The notes under the pieces are model-generated. The model did not search any database. It was not told where the DNA came from and saw only the letters and a program-made list of their open reading frames with translations. This document shows, in pieces, positions 16,346 to 23,274 of a DNA stretch of 50,240 nt. A program made the translations under genes and the position numbers. Numbering within the stretch: position 1 is the first letter of the stretch; each line of letters begins with the position of its first letter. This stretch comes from SIG459 sp045532145 (GTDB taxonomy: Bacteria; Bacillota; Clostridia; Oscillospirales; Oscillospiraceae): contig JAZSFJ010000069.1 of the NCBI GenBank assembly GCA_045532145.1, positions 1 to 50,240 of the forward strand, in the 5' to 3' direction.

Positions 16346-17893
16346 ATGAAAAGAATAATTGCACTGATATTGGCGATGGTACTTGTACTTACACTTACAG
16401 TTTTGGCTTATGCCGCTGATGGCACAGAAGAGAAAACGGAGGAAATTCCTATTACATCTGAGATGCCTCAAACTCCAGAGAGCCCTACACCGACTGAAAC
16501 GCCAGAGCATACCGAGTGGCCTGCGCCTACTGAATCCCCGTTGCCAACGGAGACACCAGTACCAAACCAAAGCCCAGAACCAACGCAAACACCCGATCTC
16601 GAAACGACACCTCCGGGAAGTCAGCTTGATGCTGTGGATCAGCTCAGGATTGACAGCACTAACCTGTATGATGATATGGATAAGACTTATGAGCAGGGTT
16701 ATATACCCACACTGTGCGATGGTATTGCAACGATAGTTTTGCCCCTATTGGGAGACACCTTCGATGACAAGGTAACTGTAACAGTTGATCTAGGCAGCGT
16801 TAACGATAGCCCTTTTATGTTCGGGAATTACTCCCAGACTGAAAGGCTTGAAGACGGTGTGTATCTATTTCGGATTGATATCCCCCTTGCTCCCGGCAGG
16901 CTGAACGGTATATACGCAGTTAAGCTTACCGCTAGCTATCTAAATGTTCTTGGAAGCCAGACAAAGCAGGATTTCACTGTATATGTGACAATAAACGATG
17001 GTACTGACCCAGTAATAGAAACACCTAATATGGGTGGCGGAGGTAAAACCACTGTTGAAACGCCTAAGCTATTTATACGCTCATGTGATATTAGCACGGA
17101 CTCTGTGGGCGGAGGAGAGAGCTTTAAGGTGGATATAGAGATAGAGAATATTGGCTCTCTTCGGGCAAAATCCATCATTCTTTCCTACGGTAGTGATGTT
17201 ACAGGTATCATTCCGGCTGAGACCAACAATGTGATACATATGGAAGATTTGGACAGCGGAAAAATTTCCAACGCTTCATTCTATTTGAGAGCTACAAATG
17301 AAGTGTTAGCCGGGAATCAGGTGTTCTTTGTAAAGCTTGAATATGCAGATCTATACGGCGGTGCGTATGCCGAGAACAGAAACTTTCTCGTACATATTGT
17401 TCAGCCTGCGGAAATTGAGTACGATCCGGTGAAGCTGCCTGAACAAATGGTTGCCGGAGAAAAGGTTCCTGTTTCAATTAATGTTTTCAACACAGGGAAA
17501 AGTGTTCTTCAGAATGTTAGTGCAGTCATAAACTGTGACGGCCTTATCCCTACCTCTACACTATTTCTTGGAGATATTGCCCCAGATGAAGCGGGCACAG
17601 GGAATATAGAGATATATGTCGGCGGCCTTTCCATGAACGGACATAAAAGCGATTACGGAGAAGTCCAAGGCAGCTGTGCAATTAACTATACTGACAGTCA
17701 GGGTGAAAAGCATAAGGTGGAGATGGATGTGTCTACCAACATTGTGCAGCCATTGGATGAAGAAAATGAAGAGGAGGAACAGGAAACAGCTGGACAATGG
17801 TGGATCAGCGTTTTGGTGGCATTTGCTGTGATCTCTATTACCATAGCAGTAATCGTCACCAGTAAGTTTGCACGCATGATGAAAATCAGGTGA
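16346..17893 (+). CDS. Membrane-anchored surface protein with P/T/E-rich region and CARDB-like repeats
   Basis: Extracytoplasmic protein of 515 residues. A signal peptide (residues 1-23) is followed by a low-complexity Pro/Thr/Glu-rich spacer (about 25-95, repeated TPTETPE-type units), an Ig-like region (about 115-215), then two CARDB/COG1361-like beta modules (about 230-345 and 355-475), and a C-terminal membrane helix (about 484-506) with a short basic tail (RMMKIR). Fourth gene of the exporter operon, 1 bp after the ATPase. Proteins of this shape beside ABC-2 exporters occur in Clostridia and may act as a periplasmic extension of the exporter; that role is inference. Confidence 0.78.
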   Translation: MKRIIALILAMVLVLTLTVLAYAADGTEEKTEEIPITSEMPQTPESPTPTETPEHTEWPAPTESPLPTETPVPNQSPEPTQTPDLETTPPGSQLDAVDQLRIDSTNLYDDMDKTYEQGYIPTLCDGIATIVLPLLGDTFDDKVTVTVDLGSVNDSPFMFGNYSQTERLEDGVYLFRIDIPLAPGRLNGIYAVKLTASYLNVLGSQTKQDFTVYVTINDGTDPVIETPNMGGGGKTTVETPKLFIRSCDISTDSVGGGESFKVDIEIENIGSLRAKSIILSYGSDVTGIIPAETNNVIHMEDLDSGKISNASFYLRATNEVLAGNQVFFVKLEYADLYGGAYAENRNFLVHIVQPAEIEYDPVKLPEQMVAGEKVPVSINVFNTGKSVLQNVSAVINCDGLIPTSTLFLGDIAPDEAGTGNIEIYVGGLSMNGHKSDYGEVQGSCAINYTDSQGEKHKVEMDVSTNIVQPLDEENEEEEQETAGQWWISVLVAFAVISITIAVIVTSKFARMMKIR

Positions 17894-17940
17894 TGTCATT
17901 CTAACTTCGAGACAGAATGTTCCATTACAGAAAAAGATAA

Positions 17941-17980
17941 AAAAGGCGACACCTAGCTTCGAGCACGGGTGTCGCCTTTT
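17941..17980 (+). terminator. Strong terminator of exporter operon
   Basis: AAAAGGCGACACC (17941-17953) pairs perfectly with GGTGTCGCCTTTT (17968-17980), giving flanking A and T tracts. Could act in both directions. Confidence 0.9.
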
Positions 17981-18107
17981 CGTGATTTCAACAGGCAACA
18001 GGTGACGATCGGCCAATTAAAGCGCCTATTGTGAAGGATGTGAATTGTGAAACGCATATTCGAGGGTACGAAAACATCGCAAGTTGCATTTTCCTGCTTT
18101 TGGTAGA

Positions 18108-18146
18108 ATCGGTCAAAATTGACCGATAAAATGTGAAAATCGGTCA
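18108..18146. promoter_or_regulatory. ATCGGTCA palindrome plus third half-site
   Basis: ATCGGTCAA (18108-18116) and TTGACCGAT (18119-18127) form a palindrome with an AA centre. ATCGGTCA recurs as a half-site at 18139-18146, 9 bp before a GGGACA -35 element (18156-18161), which is 17 bp from TATAAT (18179-18184). It looks like an operator for the transcript that begins near 18190. The regulator is unknown. Nothing else was seen between 17981 and 18107. Confidence 0.55.
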
Positions 18147-18189
18147 CATCTGCTCGGGACATTCCATGTAAGGGCAATTATAATTAAAC

Positions 18190-18405
18190 CCGTGGTTGGG
18201 AGCTGAACACAAGATAACAGTCAGTTCACCCAACGGTGAAAAAATGAATGATCAGCCATATTGGATACATCCTCCGGGCAAAGTGACGCCATGAAATGAG
18301 CGCGCCAACGGAAGGTAACGCTGCTGAGATCCAGGGGTAGGAACGGGATATGGACAGACTGACGATGTGACAATTGCAAGGCCCGGTGGACCGGGCCTTG
18401 CGTTT
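18190..18405 (+). ncRNA. Candidate structured noncoding RNA, about 215 nt
   Basis: A promoter (GGGACA, 17 bp, TATAAT at 18179-18184) starts transcription near 18190. The region has no convincing open frame and ends in a very stable hairpin: GCAAGGCCCGG (18376-18386), loop TGGA, and its exact complement (18391-18401). Near the 5' end GTTGGG pairs with CCCAAC and, inside it, TGAAC with GTTCA, enclosing an AAGATAACAG loop. Size and architecture resemble large ornate bacterial RNA classes such as raiA-motif RNA, but I cannot assign the family. An excision-region leader is another possibility. Confidence 0.5.
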
Positions 18406-18490
18406 GCAACCTGATCTAATGACCATGAGCTGCAGTAGTGATCATTAGCTGAAGTTACAAGCGCCTACATAGTTTCAAGGAGGAAACACA
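18406..18490 (+). promoter_or_regulatory. Leader of small Cys-rich genes with inverted repeat
   Basis: CTAATGA (18416-18422) and TCATTAG (18442-18448) form an inverted repeat ahead of an AAGGAGGA ribosome site. No clear promoter was found here, so transcription may read through from the ncRNA hairpin or be controlled at this repeat. Confidence 0.35.
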
Positions 18491-18691
18491 ATGAAAAGAA
18501 AAAAGATAATTATGCTCGTACCCAGTGAACTGCTGTATGCTTTTGACCCTGATGGTGAGGATATCTTTGTTGTATCCAGGGAACGGGGGAGAATCATAGC
18601 AAGGCCTAAGGCGGAGGCACATTTTGCAGAGAAATGCAACGGCTGCTGCAGATATGATGATCAGCTTGACAGCTGCAGTCTCTACTATTGA
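18491..18691 (+). CDS. Small Cys-rich protein, unknown function
   Basis: 66-residue protein with a basic N-terminus (MKRKKIIMLVPSELLYAF) and a C-terminal cysteine cluster CNGCC-RYDDQLDSC that could hold zinc. Strong ribosome site (AAGGAGG) 8 bp before ATG. First gene of a run that ends with excisionase and integrase, so probably element cargo or control. No family recognised. Confidence 0.65.
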   Translation: MKRKKIIMLVPSELLYAFDPDGEDIFVVSRERGRIIARPKAEAHFAEKCNGCCRYDDQLDSCSLYY

Positions 18692-18706
18692 GTAGGAGGT
18701 CCAACT

Positions 18707-18901
18707 ATGGGAAACACAACAAGACGCACTAGCCGCTTTGAAATCTGCCTGTGCCCACTTTGTGCCACACACTTCTTCAACTCTGCAACAAGAAGGATTT
18801 ATAGGACCGATCCACTTCAAGACTCTATGGACAAGTGTGATCTGTGCAGGACACGATGGGGATATGATTTCTCAATCTGCACCTACAAAGGCAGGGTCTG
18901 A
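18707..18901 (+). CDS. Small zinc-ribbon-like protein
   Basis: 64-residue protein with two CxxC knuckles, CPLC (about residues 16-19) and CDLC (about 44-47), spaced as in zinc ribbons, plus scattered Arg residues. Ribosome site AGGAGG 8 bp upstream of ATG. It follows the previous small gene by 15 bp and precedes the MazF-like gene by 1 bp, so they are co-transcribed. A DNA- or RNA-binding role is possible; no family is recognised. Confidence 0.65.
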   Translation: MGNTTRRTSRFEICLCPLCATHFFNSATRRIYRTDPLQDSMDKCDLCRTRWGYDFSICTYKGRV

Positions 18902-18902
18902 C

Positions 18903-19328
18903 ATGGAAGAGATTAAGTTTTCGCAAATAAGAAGAGGCGATATCTATTACGTAGATTTTGGCAACCAGCCAGGCTCTGTAATGCACGGATTTCGCCCAGC
19001 TATGGTGATCCAGAACGATACGGGCAACCGTCATTCACCAACCCTCATAGTGGCGGCTATAACTACCGAGATAAAGAAACTCCGTCAGCCCACGCATTTA
19101 ATGATAGGCTCAAGGTTTGGCCTCACACAGGTTTCGATGCTGCTGTTGGAACAGATCTTTACCATCGATAAGGAGAGCCTCGCTGCCTATGTAGGTACGG
19201 CTGACAACGAATTTCTGGATGGTGTGGACAGGGCTCTCGCTGTAAGCGTAGGAATTGGCCCTGCGGTATTTAATAATAAAATGAGAAAAGCCGCCCCAAA
19301 ACGGGCGGCAATAAAAGGAGGGGCGTAA
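18903..19328 (+). CDS. MazF/PemK-family endoribonuclease toxin
   Basis: Probable sequence-specific mRNA interferase of 141 residues. It shows the MazF opening RRGDIYYVDFGNQPGS, the core HGFRPAMVIQND, the strand LIVAAITT and the TQVSMLLLEQIFTIDK segment. Start 18903 fits the fold; in-frame sequence upstream overlaps the previous gene. No MazE-like antitoxin precedes it; the neighbour upstream is the zinc-ribbon protein. Its 3' end contains a perfect hairpin (GCCGCCC 19290-19296, GGGCGGC 19303-19309) just before the ribosome site of the excisionase gene. Confidence 0.85.
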   Translation: MEEIKFSQIRRGDIYYVDFGNQPGSVMHGFRPAMVIQNDTGNRHSPTLIVAAITTEIKKLRQPTHLMIGSRFGLTQVSMLLLEQIFTIDKESLAAYVGTADNEFLDGVDRALAVSVGIGPAVFNNKMRKAAPKRAAIKGGA

Positions 19329-19331
19329 AGA

Positions 19332-19532
19332 ATGAAAAGTTGTCTTACATCCTATGAACAGCTTCCTCTTGCCTTGTGTGCAGTGGATGTAGCGCAGGTG
19401 CTGGGTATTTCAAAGGCCAATGCCTATAATCTTATGCACGCAAAAGGCTTTCCCACAATACACATCGGCAAGCGTATGGTAGTTCCCAAGAACAGATTTA
19501 TGGAGTGGATGGAAGCACAGGTCTCCTCTTGA
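19332..19532 (+). CDS. Excisionase-like helix-turn-helix protein
   Basis: 66-residue MerR/AlpA-type DNA-binding protein. VAQVLGISKANAYNLMHAKG (about residues 18-37) is the helix-turn-helix, followed by the wing segment FPTIHIGKRMVVPKNRFMEWM typical of Xis/excisionase domains. It lies directly between the toxin and the integrase, as expected for a recombination directionality factor. Ribosome site AGGAGG about 12 bp upstream; GAATG context supports the 19332 start. Confidence 0.85.
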   Translation: MKSCLTSYEQLPLALCAVDVAQVLGISKANAYNLMHAKGFPTIHIGKRMVVPKNRFMEWMEAQVSS

Positions 19533-19619
19533 TAATTGCTTCGTACATTTTACATTTCTTAGAGGCTGTGATAGCCTGAAAAGGCGAAAGCCTTTGTTGC
19601 CGGAGGAAAGGAAAGTAAC

Positions 19620-20744
19620 ATGGCAAAAAGAATGAACGGCGAAGGAAACCTTCGCCGCAGACCGGATGGACGCTGGGAGTGTCGCATGACAGATGGACGT
19701 CAGGATGACGGAAGGCCCAGAGTCATATCCTTTTATGGAAAAACTCAAAGTGAGGTGAAGAGCAGAGTCAAGGAGTATTTGAAAGGGAAGGAAGCTGGCC
19801 TTGACATGAGCAAGAACTATACCTTTGCTCAATGGGCAGACATATGGTTTGAAAACCACACAGATGTTAGCGCCACGACCAAGGAGGGCTACAGATACAC
19901 TCTTCGAATACTGAAGAATGAGTTCGGTCGGTGGAAGCTTGGAGATGTAAAGGCTATGCACATTGAGCAGTTCCTCAAAAGGCTGCGTGCTGAAGGTCGC
20001 TCGGACTCTGGAGTTGCTCAGTGCCGCGGCATGCTGTTCCAAATTTTCAATAAGGCCGAAGCCAATGATCTTATCCACAAAAACCCTGTGCGATACGCAG
20101 ACAAAATGCGTTTATTAAACCCTCCCAAGGAAAAGGAGACATTTTCCGCGGAGGAAATAAGACTCCTTATGGCAAGATTGCCACAGGATCGCATTGGGAT
20201 GAGCATTCGTCTTATGCTTGGCACTGGTATGAGGTCTCAGGAAATACTGGCCCTTGAACCGAGGCACATTGCGGAGGATGGTTCGGTTATCGAGATTCGT
20301 CAAGCCCTTGTTCGCATAAAGGGTGGCGTGGCAATCGGCCCGCCTAAGTCCAAGGATAGCTACCGCAGAATTCCGGTGCCGCCTAAGCTTCAGTATTGCG
20401 CCAAAATGCTGCGCGAGACAGATGACAAATTCATCTGGGAAGCCGGGGTTAAGGACCAACCCTGCAATCCGTCCTACTTCCAGAGGCAGTTCAAGGAGGC
20501 TATCCGCCAAGTTGAAGGAGTTAGGGTGCTGACGCCCCACAGCTGCAGACACACCTATGTTTCTCAGCTACAGGGGCTTGGAGTGGATCTAGAGACCATA
20601 AAAAGTATTGTGGGTCACGCCGAAATCGACATGACGCAGCATTATCTCCATGTGCAGGATCCTATTAAAAAGGATGCTGTGGCCAGATTCAGCGACACAT
20701 TTGTGGTTTTTGAGGAAGAAAAAAGCCCAGAAGAGGGCGAGTAA
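19620..20744 (+). CDS. int: Tyrosine site-specific integrase
   Basis: Recombinase of 374 residues that integrates and excises a mobile element. The N-terminal arm-binding domain (1-60, NLRRRPDGRWECRM) is followed by a SAM-like core-binding domain (about 65-165) and the catalytic domain (175-360). Catalytic residues are all present: Arg205 (GTGMRSQE), His307 and Arg310 (HSCRH), His333 (VGHAEI) and nucleophile Tyr342 (QHYLHV). It reads toward tRNA-Ala, whose 3' end is 181 bp away. Strong ribosome site GGAGGAAAGG. The protein looks intact. The far att site was not found in the window. Confidence 0.95.
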   Translation: MAKRMNGEGNLRRRPDGRWECRMTDGRQDDGRPRVISFYGKTQSEVKSRVKEYLKGKEAGLDMSKNYTFAQWADIWFENHTDVSATTKEGYRYTLRILKNEFGRWKLGDVKAMHIEQFLKRLRAEGRSDSGVAQCRGMLFQIFNKAEANDLIHKNPVRYADKMRLLNPPKEKETFSAEEIRLLMARLPQDRIGMSIRLMLGTGMRSQEILALEPRHIAEDGSVIEIRQALVRIKGGVAIGPPKSKDSYRRIPVPPKLQYCAKMLRETDDKFIWEAGVKDQPCNPSYFQRQFKEAIRQVEGVRVLTPHSCRHTYVSQLQGLGVDLETIKSIVGHAEIDMTQHYLHVQDPIKKDAVARFSDTFVVFEEEKSPEEGE

Positions 20745-20787
20745 CCACAGTTTTTATGCCAAATTTTCCACTGTGTTTCGTCCTAAT

Positions 20788-20819
20788 CTGGGTCAAATCG
20801 GGGTAAATTCTGGGTCAAA
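20788..20819 (+). repeat. GGGTCAAA repeats between integrase and tRNA
   Basis: GGGTCAAA (20790-20797), GGGTAAA (20801-20807) and GGGTCAAA (20812-20819) recur every 11 bp, on one face of the helix. The position between int and the tRNA fits integrase arm-type binding sites. Confidence 0.5.
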
Positions 20820-20881
20820 AAGTTGCGGGGTGCGCAACTGCACTTAAAAAGCCGAACTTTTAGAAGGTAAAAACCGTGGAA

Positions 20882-20924
20882 AATAAAAGAAAACGCTTCA
20901 AAATCCGAAGATTTTGAAGCGTTT
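20882..20924 (-). terminator. Terminator of tRNA-Ala
   Basis: A perfect 15-bp stem (20891-20905 with 20910-20924, loop CGAA) lies 1 bp past the tRNA CCA end. Read on the minus strand it is followed by TTTCTTTTATTT. Confidence 0.9.
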
Positions 20925-20925
20925 C

Positions 20926-21001
<76 letters not shown>

Positions 21002-21034
21002 ATATTTTGTTGCGCAGTTCAGACTGCAAGAAGT

Positions 21035-21063
21035 ATACTAGCAGATAAGAGGGAACTTGTCAA
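21035..21063 (-). promoter_or_regulatory. tRNA-Ala promoter
   Basis: On the minus strand TTGACA (21058-21063), 17 bp, TAGTAT (21035-21040), about 34 bp before the mature tRNA 5' end. Confidence 0.8.
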
Positions 21064-21089
21064 TACTAAATTTGCGTTTTTTCTAAAAA

Positions 21090-21300
21090 AATATCCCCCG
21101 GGCACAGAAACAGGGGGGAGGGCAGAAACAATCCGGATTACGAGAGTAAAACGCCCAGGGGGTGAAGGAACACGATCACACCTGCCTGACGGAGCGATGA
21201 CTTGCGGCCACACCCACCGGCGAAAAGTGAGAAAGTACGTTTTATCGGACTTTGTTTTTGGGATAATTCAGCCATCACAAAAACAAAGGAGATGCGTATA
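21090..21300 (+). other. GC-rich, possibly structured leader
   Basis: No gene is seen. CCCCC (about 21093) can pair with GGGGG (about 21113), and an AGGGGGTG stretch near 21157 can pair with CACACCC near 21210, giving a multibranched fold just before a 28-codon frame. I cannot assign it to a known riboswitch. Confidence 0.3.
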
Positions 21301-21387
21301 ATGACACTTTTAATCGGATTTGCGGCAGCGGTATTTCTGGCTATACCCATCGAAGCTCTTGTAAATTATGTGGACAAGCATCACTGA
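21301..21387 (+). CDS. Possible 28-residue membrane peptide
   Basis: MTLLIGFAAAVFLAIPIEAL continues for eight residues (VNYVDKHH): one hydrophobic helix and a short polar tail. AAAGGAGATG precedes the ATG at good spacing, and a strong terminator follows 13 bp after the stop, so a dedicated small transcript is plausible. No homologue is recognised. It could be a small regulatory or toxin-like membrane peptide, or a chance frame. Confidence 0.45.
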   Translation: MTLLIGFAAAVFLAIPIEALVNYVDKHH

Positions 21388-21399
21388 AAAGCGTTCCTT

Positions 21400-21434
21400 G
21401 TGCATCGACCTTGCTGCGGTCGGTGCACTTTTTT
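21400..21434 (+). terminator. Terminator after the small peptide frame
   Basis: GTGCATCGACC (21400-21410) pairs with GGTCGGTGCAC (21418-21428, one G-T) around TTGCTGC, followed by six T. Confidence 0.88.
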
Positions 21435-21478
21435 GTATGTGCAAAAATCAGGCGGCACGGCTTTATATAAGAAGTCAA

Positions 21479-21506
21479 TTGACAAAAGAACTGAGGATTA
21501 TATAAT
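21479..21506 (+). promoter_or_regulatory. Promoter of cohesin/dockerin cluster
   Basis: TTGACA (21479-21484), 16 bp, TATAAT (21501-21506), 38 bp before the GTG start of the first surface-protein gene. Confidence 0.8.
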
Positions 21507-21544
21507 GAAATATGTATACACATGAAAATCGGGGAGGTATATCG

Positions 21545-22621
21545 GTGAAAAAAGCATTATGCGCCCTTCTTGCGGCGGCCTTGATATTCTCCCTTGCCCT
21601 AATTCCGGCGGGAGCGGCGGACAGCTTTAAGCTGGAGCTAAGGGCCACGGGTGAGGCCGCAGTGGGCGGCACACTGACTGTGGAACTTTGGTGCTCCGGC
21701 AATCCCGGCTTCAGCTCCGCCCAGTTTACACTCAGCTTTAACAGCGCAGTTCTGGAGTGTACCGCCTGCACACCGGGAGAGCTTCTCACGGACATGATGA
21801 GCGCCGCAAACCCCAATGGCAGCGGCGGAGCGGTAATTGCGGCGGCGGGAACAGAAAACACTGTTGGAGATGGACTGTTGGCCCGCTACAGCTTCAATAT
21901 AGTAAAAGCCGGAGACTGCGGTTTTGAACTCATAAACACGAAATTTCTCACCGTGGACGGCGCAGCTCTCAGCCCCGCCCTCGGCACTTTGAGCCTCAGC
22001 GCGGCAGCCTCCATCCTCACCCCCGAATATACCACAGCACCCACCCCAAGTCCGACAAGCACACCCGAAAGCGCGGCCTTTACCGACACGGAGGGCCACT
22101 GGGCTGAGGACTCCATCCTCGCTCTTGCCGGAGCGGGAATAGTAAATGGCTACCCCGACGGCGGCTACCGCCCCGAGGCGGCAGTGACCCGGGCCCAGTT
22201 TGTGACGGCTTTGTGGCGCAGCATGGGAAGTCCCCAGACAGATACCGAGCCCCCATTCATTGACCTCAGCCCCGAAGGCTACTACAGGGAGGCTCTGGCA
22301 TGGGCCGCTGAAGAGGGAATAACCCTCGGCATAAGCCCGGAGCTGTTCAAGACCCACGGCCACATCTCCCGCCAGGAGGCGGCCGCCATGCTTCACCGGG
22401 CATCGGGCAGCCCCAAGGGCGGAGAGATGGTGTTCGGCGGAATATACGACAAACACTACGAAGACAGCGCGTCACCGGCCCTTTGGGCCAGGGATTCAAT
22501 TTACTGGGCCATCTACGAGGGGCTCTGGTGCGGCGCTGACGACACCGTCCTCCGGGGCGAAGATAGCCTCAGCCGGGCCGGGATGGCGGTCATGCTGGCA
22601 GAATTTACAGAGGTGACATGA
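21545..22621 (+). CDS. SLH-anchored cohesin-like surface protein
   Basis: Secreted cell-wall-anchored protein of 358 residues. Signal peptide 1-25, cohesin-like beta-sandwich 27 to about 155 (opening with the TVELWCSGNPGFSSAQFTLS pattern), a PTPSPTSTPE linker, and three S-layer homology repeats (about 178-358, FTDTEGHWAEDSI and two more). Start GTG 21545 has GGGGAGG 8 bp upstream and places the signal peptide correctly. SLH repeats attach to pyruvylated wall polymer, so it would display a cohesin at the surface. The next gene encodes a dockerin and overlaps by 4 nt. The cohesin call is by fold pattern; a generic carbohydrate-binding sandwich is the alternative. Confidence 0.85.
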   Translation: MKKALCALLAAALIFSLALIPAGAADSFKLELRATGEAAVGGTLTVELWCSGNPGFSSAQFTLSFNSAVLECTACTPGELLTDMMSAANPNGSGGAVIAAAGTENTVGDGLLARYSFNIVKAGDCGFELINTKFLTVDGAALSPALGTLSLSAAASILTPEYTTAPTPSPTSTPESAAFTDTEGHWAEDSILALAGAGIVNGYPDGGYRPEAAVTRAQFVTALWRSMGSPQTDTEPPFIDLSPEGYYREALAWAAEEGITLGISPELFKTHGHISRQEAAAMLHRASGSPKGGEMVFGGIYDKHYEDSASPALWARDSIYWAIYEGLWCGADDTVLRGEDSLSRAGMAVMLAEFTEVT

Positions 22622-23259
22622 TGAAAAGAGCCAAAAAAAGACATCTGGCATTGTGCCTGAGCCTTGCTGTGCTCATGGCCTGCGCCTTCACGGCCACAGC
22701 CGCCGACACTGCAGCCTATGCACTTGGTGAGCTCAGCTTTGCCGAGGGCTACAAGCTGCAGCCTCTGGATGCCGCCGGCAATGCCATAGAAGCTGTGGAC
22801 GGCGAATACTCTCAGGTGGAAAAACTGAGCTTCAGCTTCGCCTCCCAGGAGGGGGAGGAGTATGTTGCCTTTTTGCTCTATGATTCCTCTGTGCCCACCG
22901 AGAGCAGCATCCGTTACATAAACCAGCTCAGCGGCACGGGAGCGGAGCTCAGCTTCACTCTCTACCCCGGCTCCATGGCTCAGGCGGGAAGCTACTACGT
23001 ATACCTTTCCGACAGCGAGAGCTACACTCAAATCGGCTCCTTCACCGTTTCCCAGCCTCCCTACATCACAGGAGATGTGGACGGCAGCGGGGAAGTGGAT
23101 GTGGGTGACGCCACCAGACTTTTGAGATATCTGGCCCAGCTTACCGGCGAGAGTGAGACCGTCATACTCCCCGCAGCCGACATAGACGGCAGCGGCGAAG
23201 TGGACGTGGGCGACGTGACCAGGCTTCTGAGAGTTCTTGCAGGACTTGAGTCTCTGTGA
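22618..23259 (+). CDS. Secreted dockerin-containing protein
   Basis: Protein of 213 residues: signal peptide about 1-29, an unidentified beta-rich domain (about 30-148), and a C-terminal type I dockerin (about 151-213). The dockerin has two calcium loops, DVDGSGEVDVGD (153-164) and DIDGSGEVDVGD (188-199), each followed by the helix TRLLR. Dockerins bind cohesins, and cohesin-like domains are encoded on both sides. The N-terminal domain carries no enzyme motif, so the protein may be a binding or scaffolding partner. Its start overlaps the stop of the previous gene. Confidence 0.9.
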   Translation: MMKRAKKRHLALCLSLAVLMACAFTATAADTAAYALGELSFAEGYKLQPLDAAGNAIEAVDGEYSQVEKLSFSFASQEGEEYVAFLLYDSSVPTESSIRYINQLSGTGAELSFTLYPGSMAQAGSYYVYLSDSESYTQIGSFTVSQPPYITGDVDGSGEVDVGDATRLLRYLAQLTGESETVILPAADIDGSGEVDVGDVTRLLRVLAGLESL

Positions 23260-23274
23260 AAATGAGGTGATAGC

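Noticed and set aside
18738..18902. Extended start for the MazF-like protein
   Set aside because: The extra residues overlap the zinc-ribbon gene in another frame and are not part of the MazF fold.
1..20925. Second copy of the tRNA-Ala 3' end as left attachment site
   Set aside because: I read the left part for the GGTGGAGATAAGCGGG core and found no copy, so element boundaries cannot be fixed from this window.
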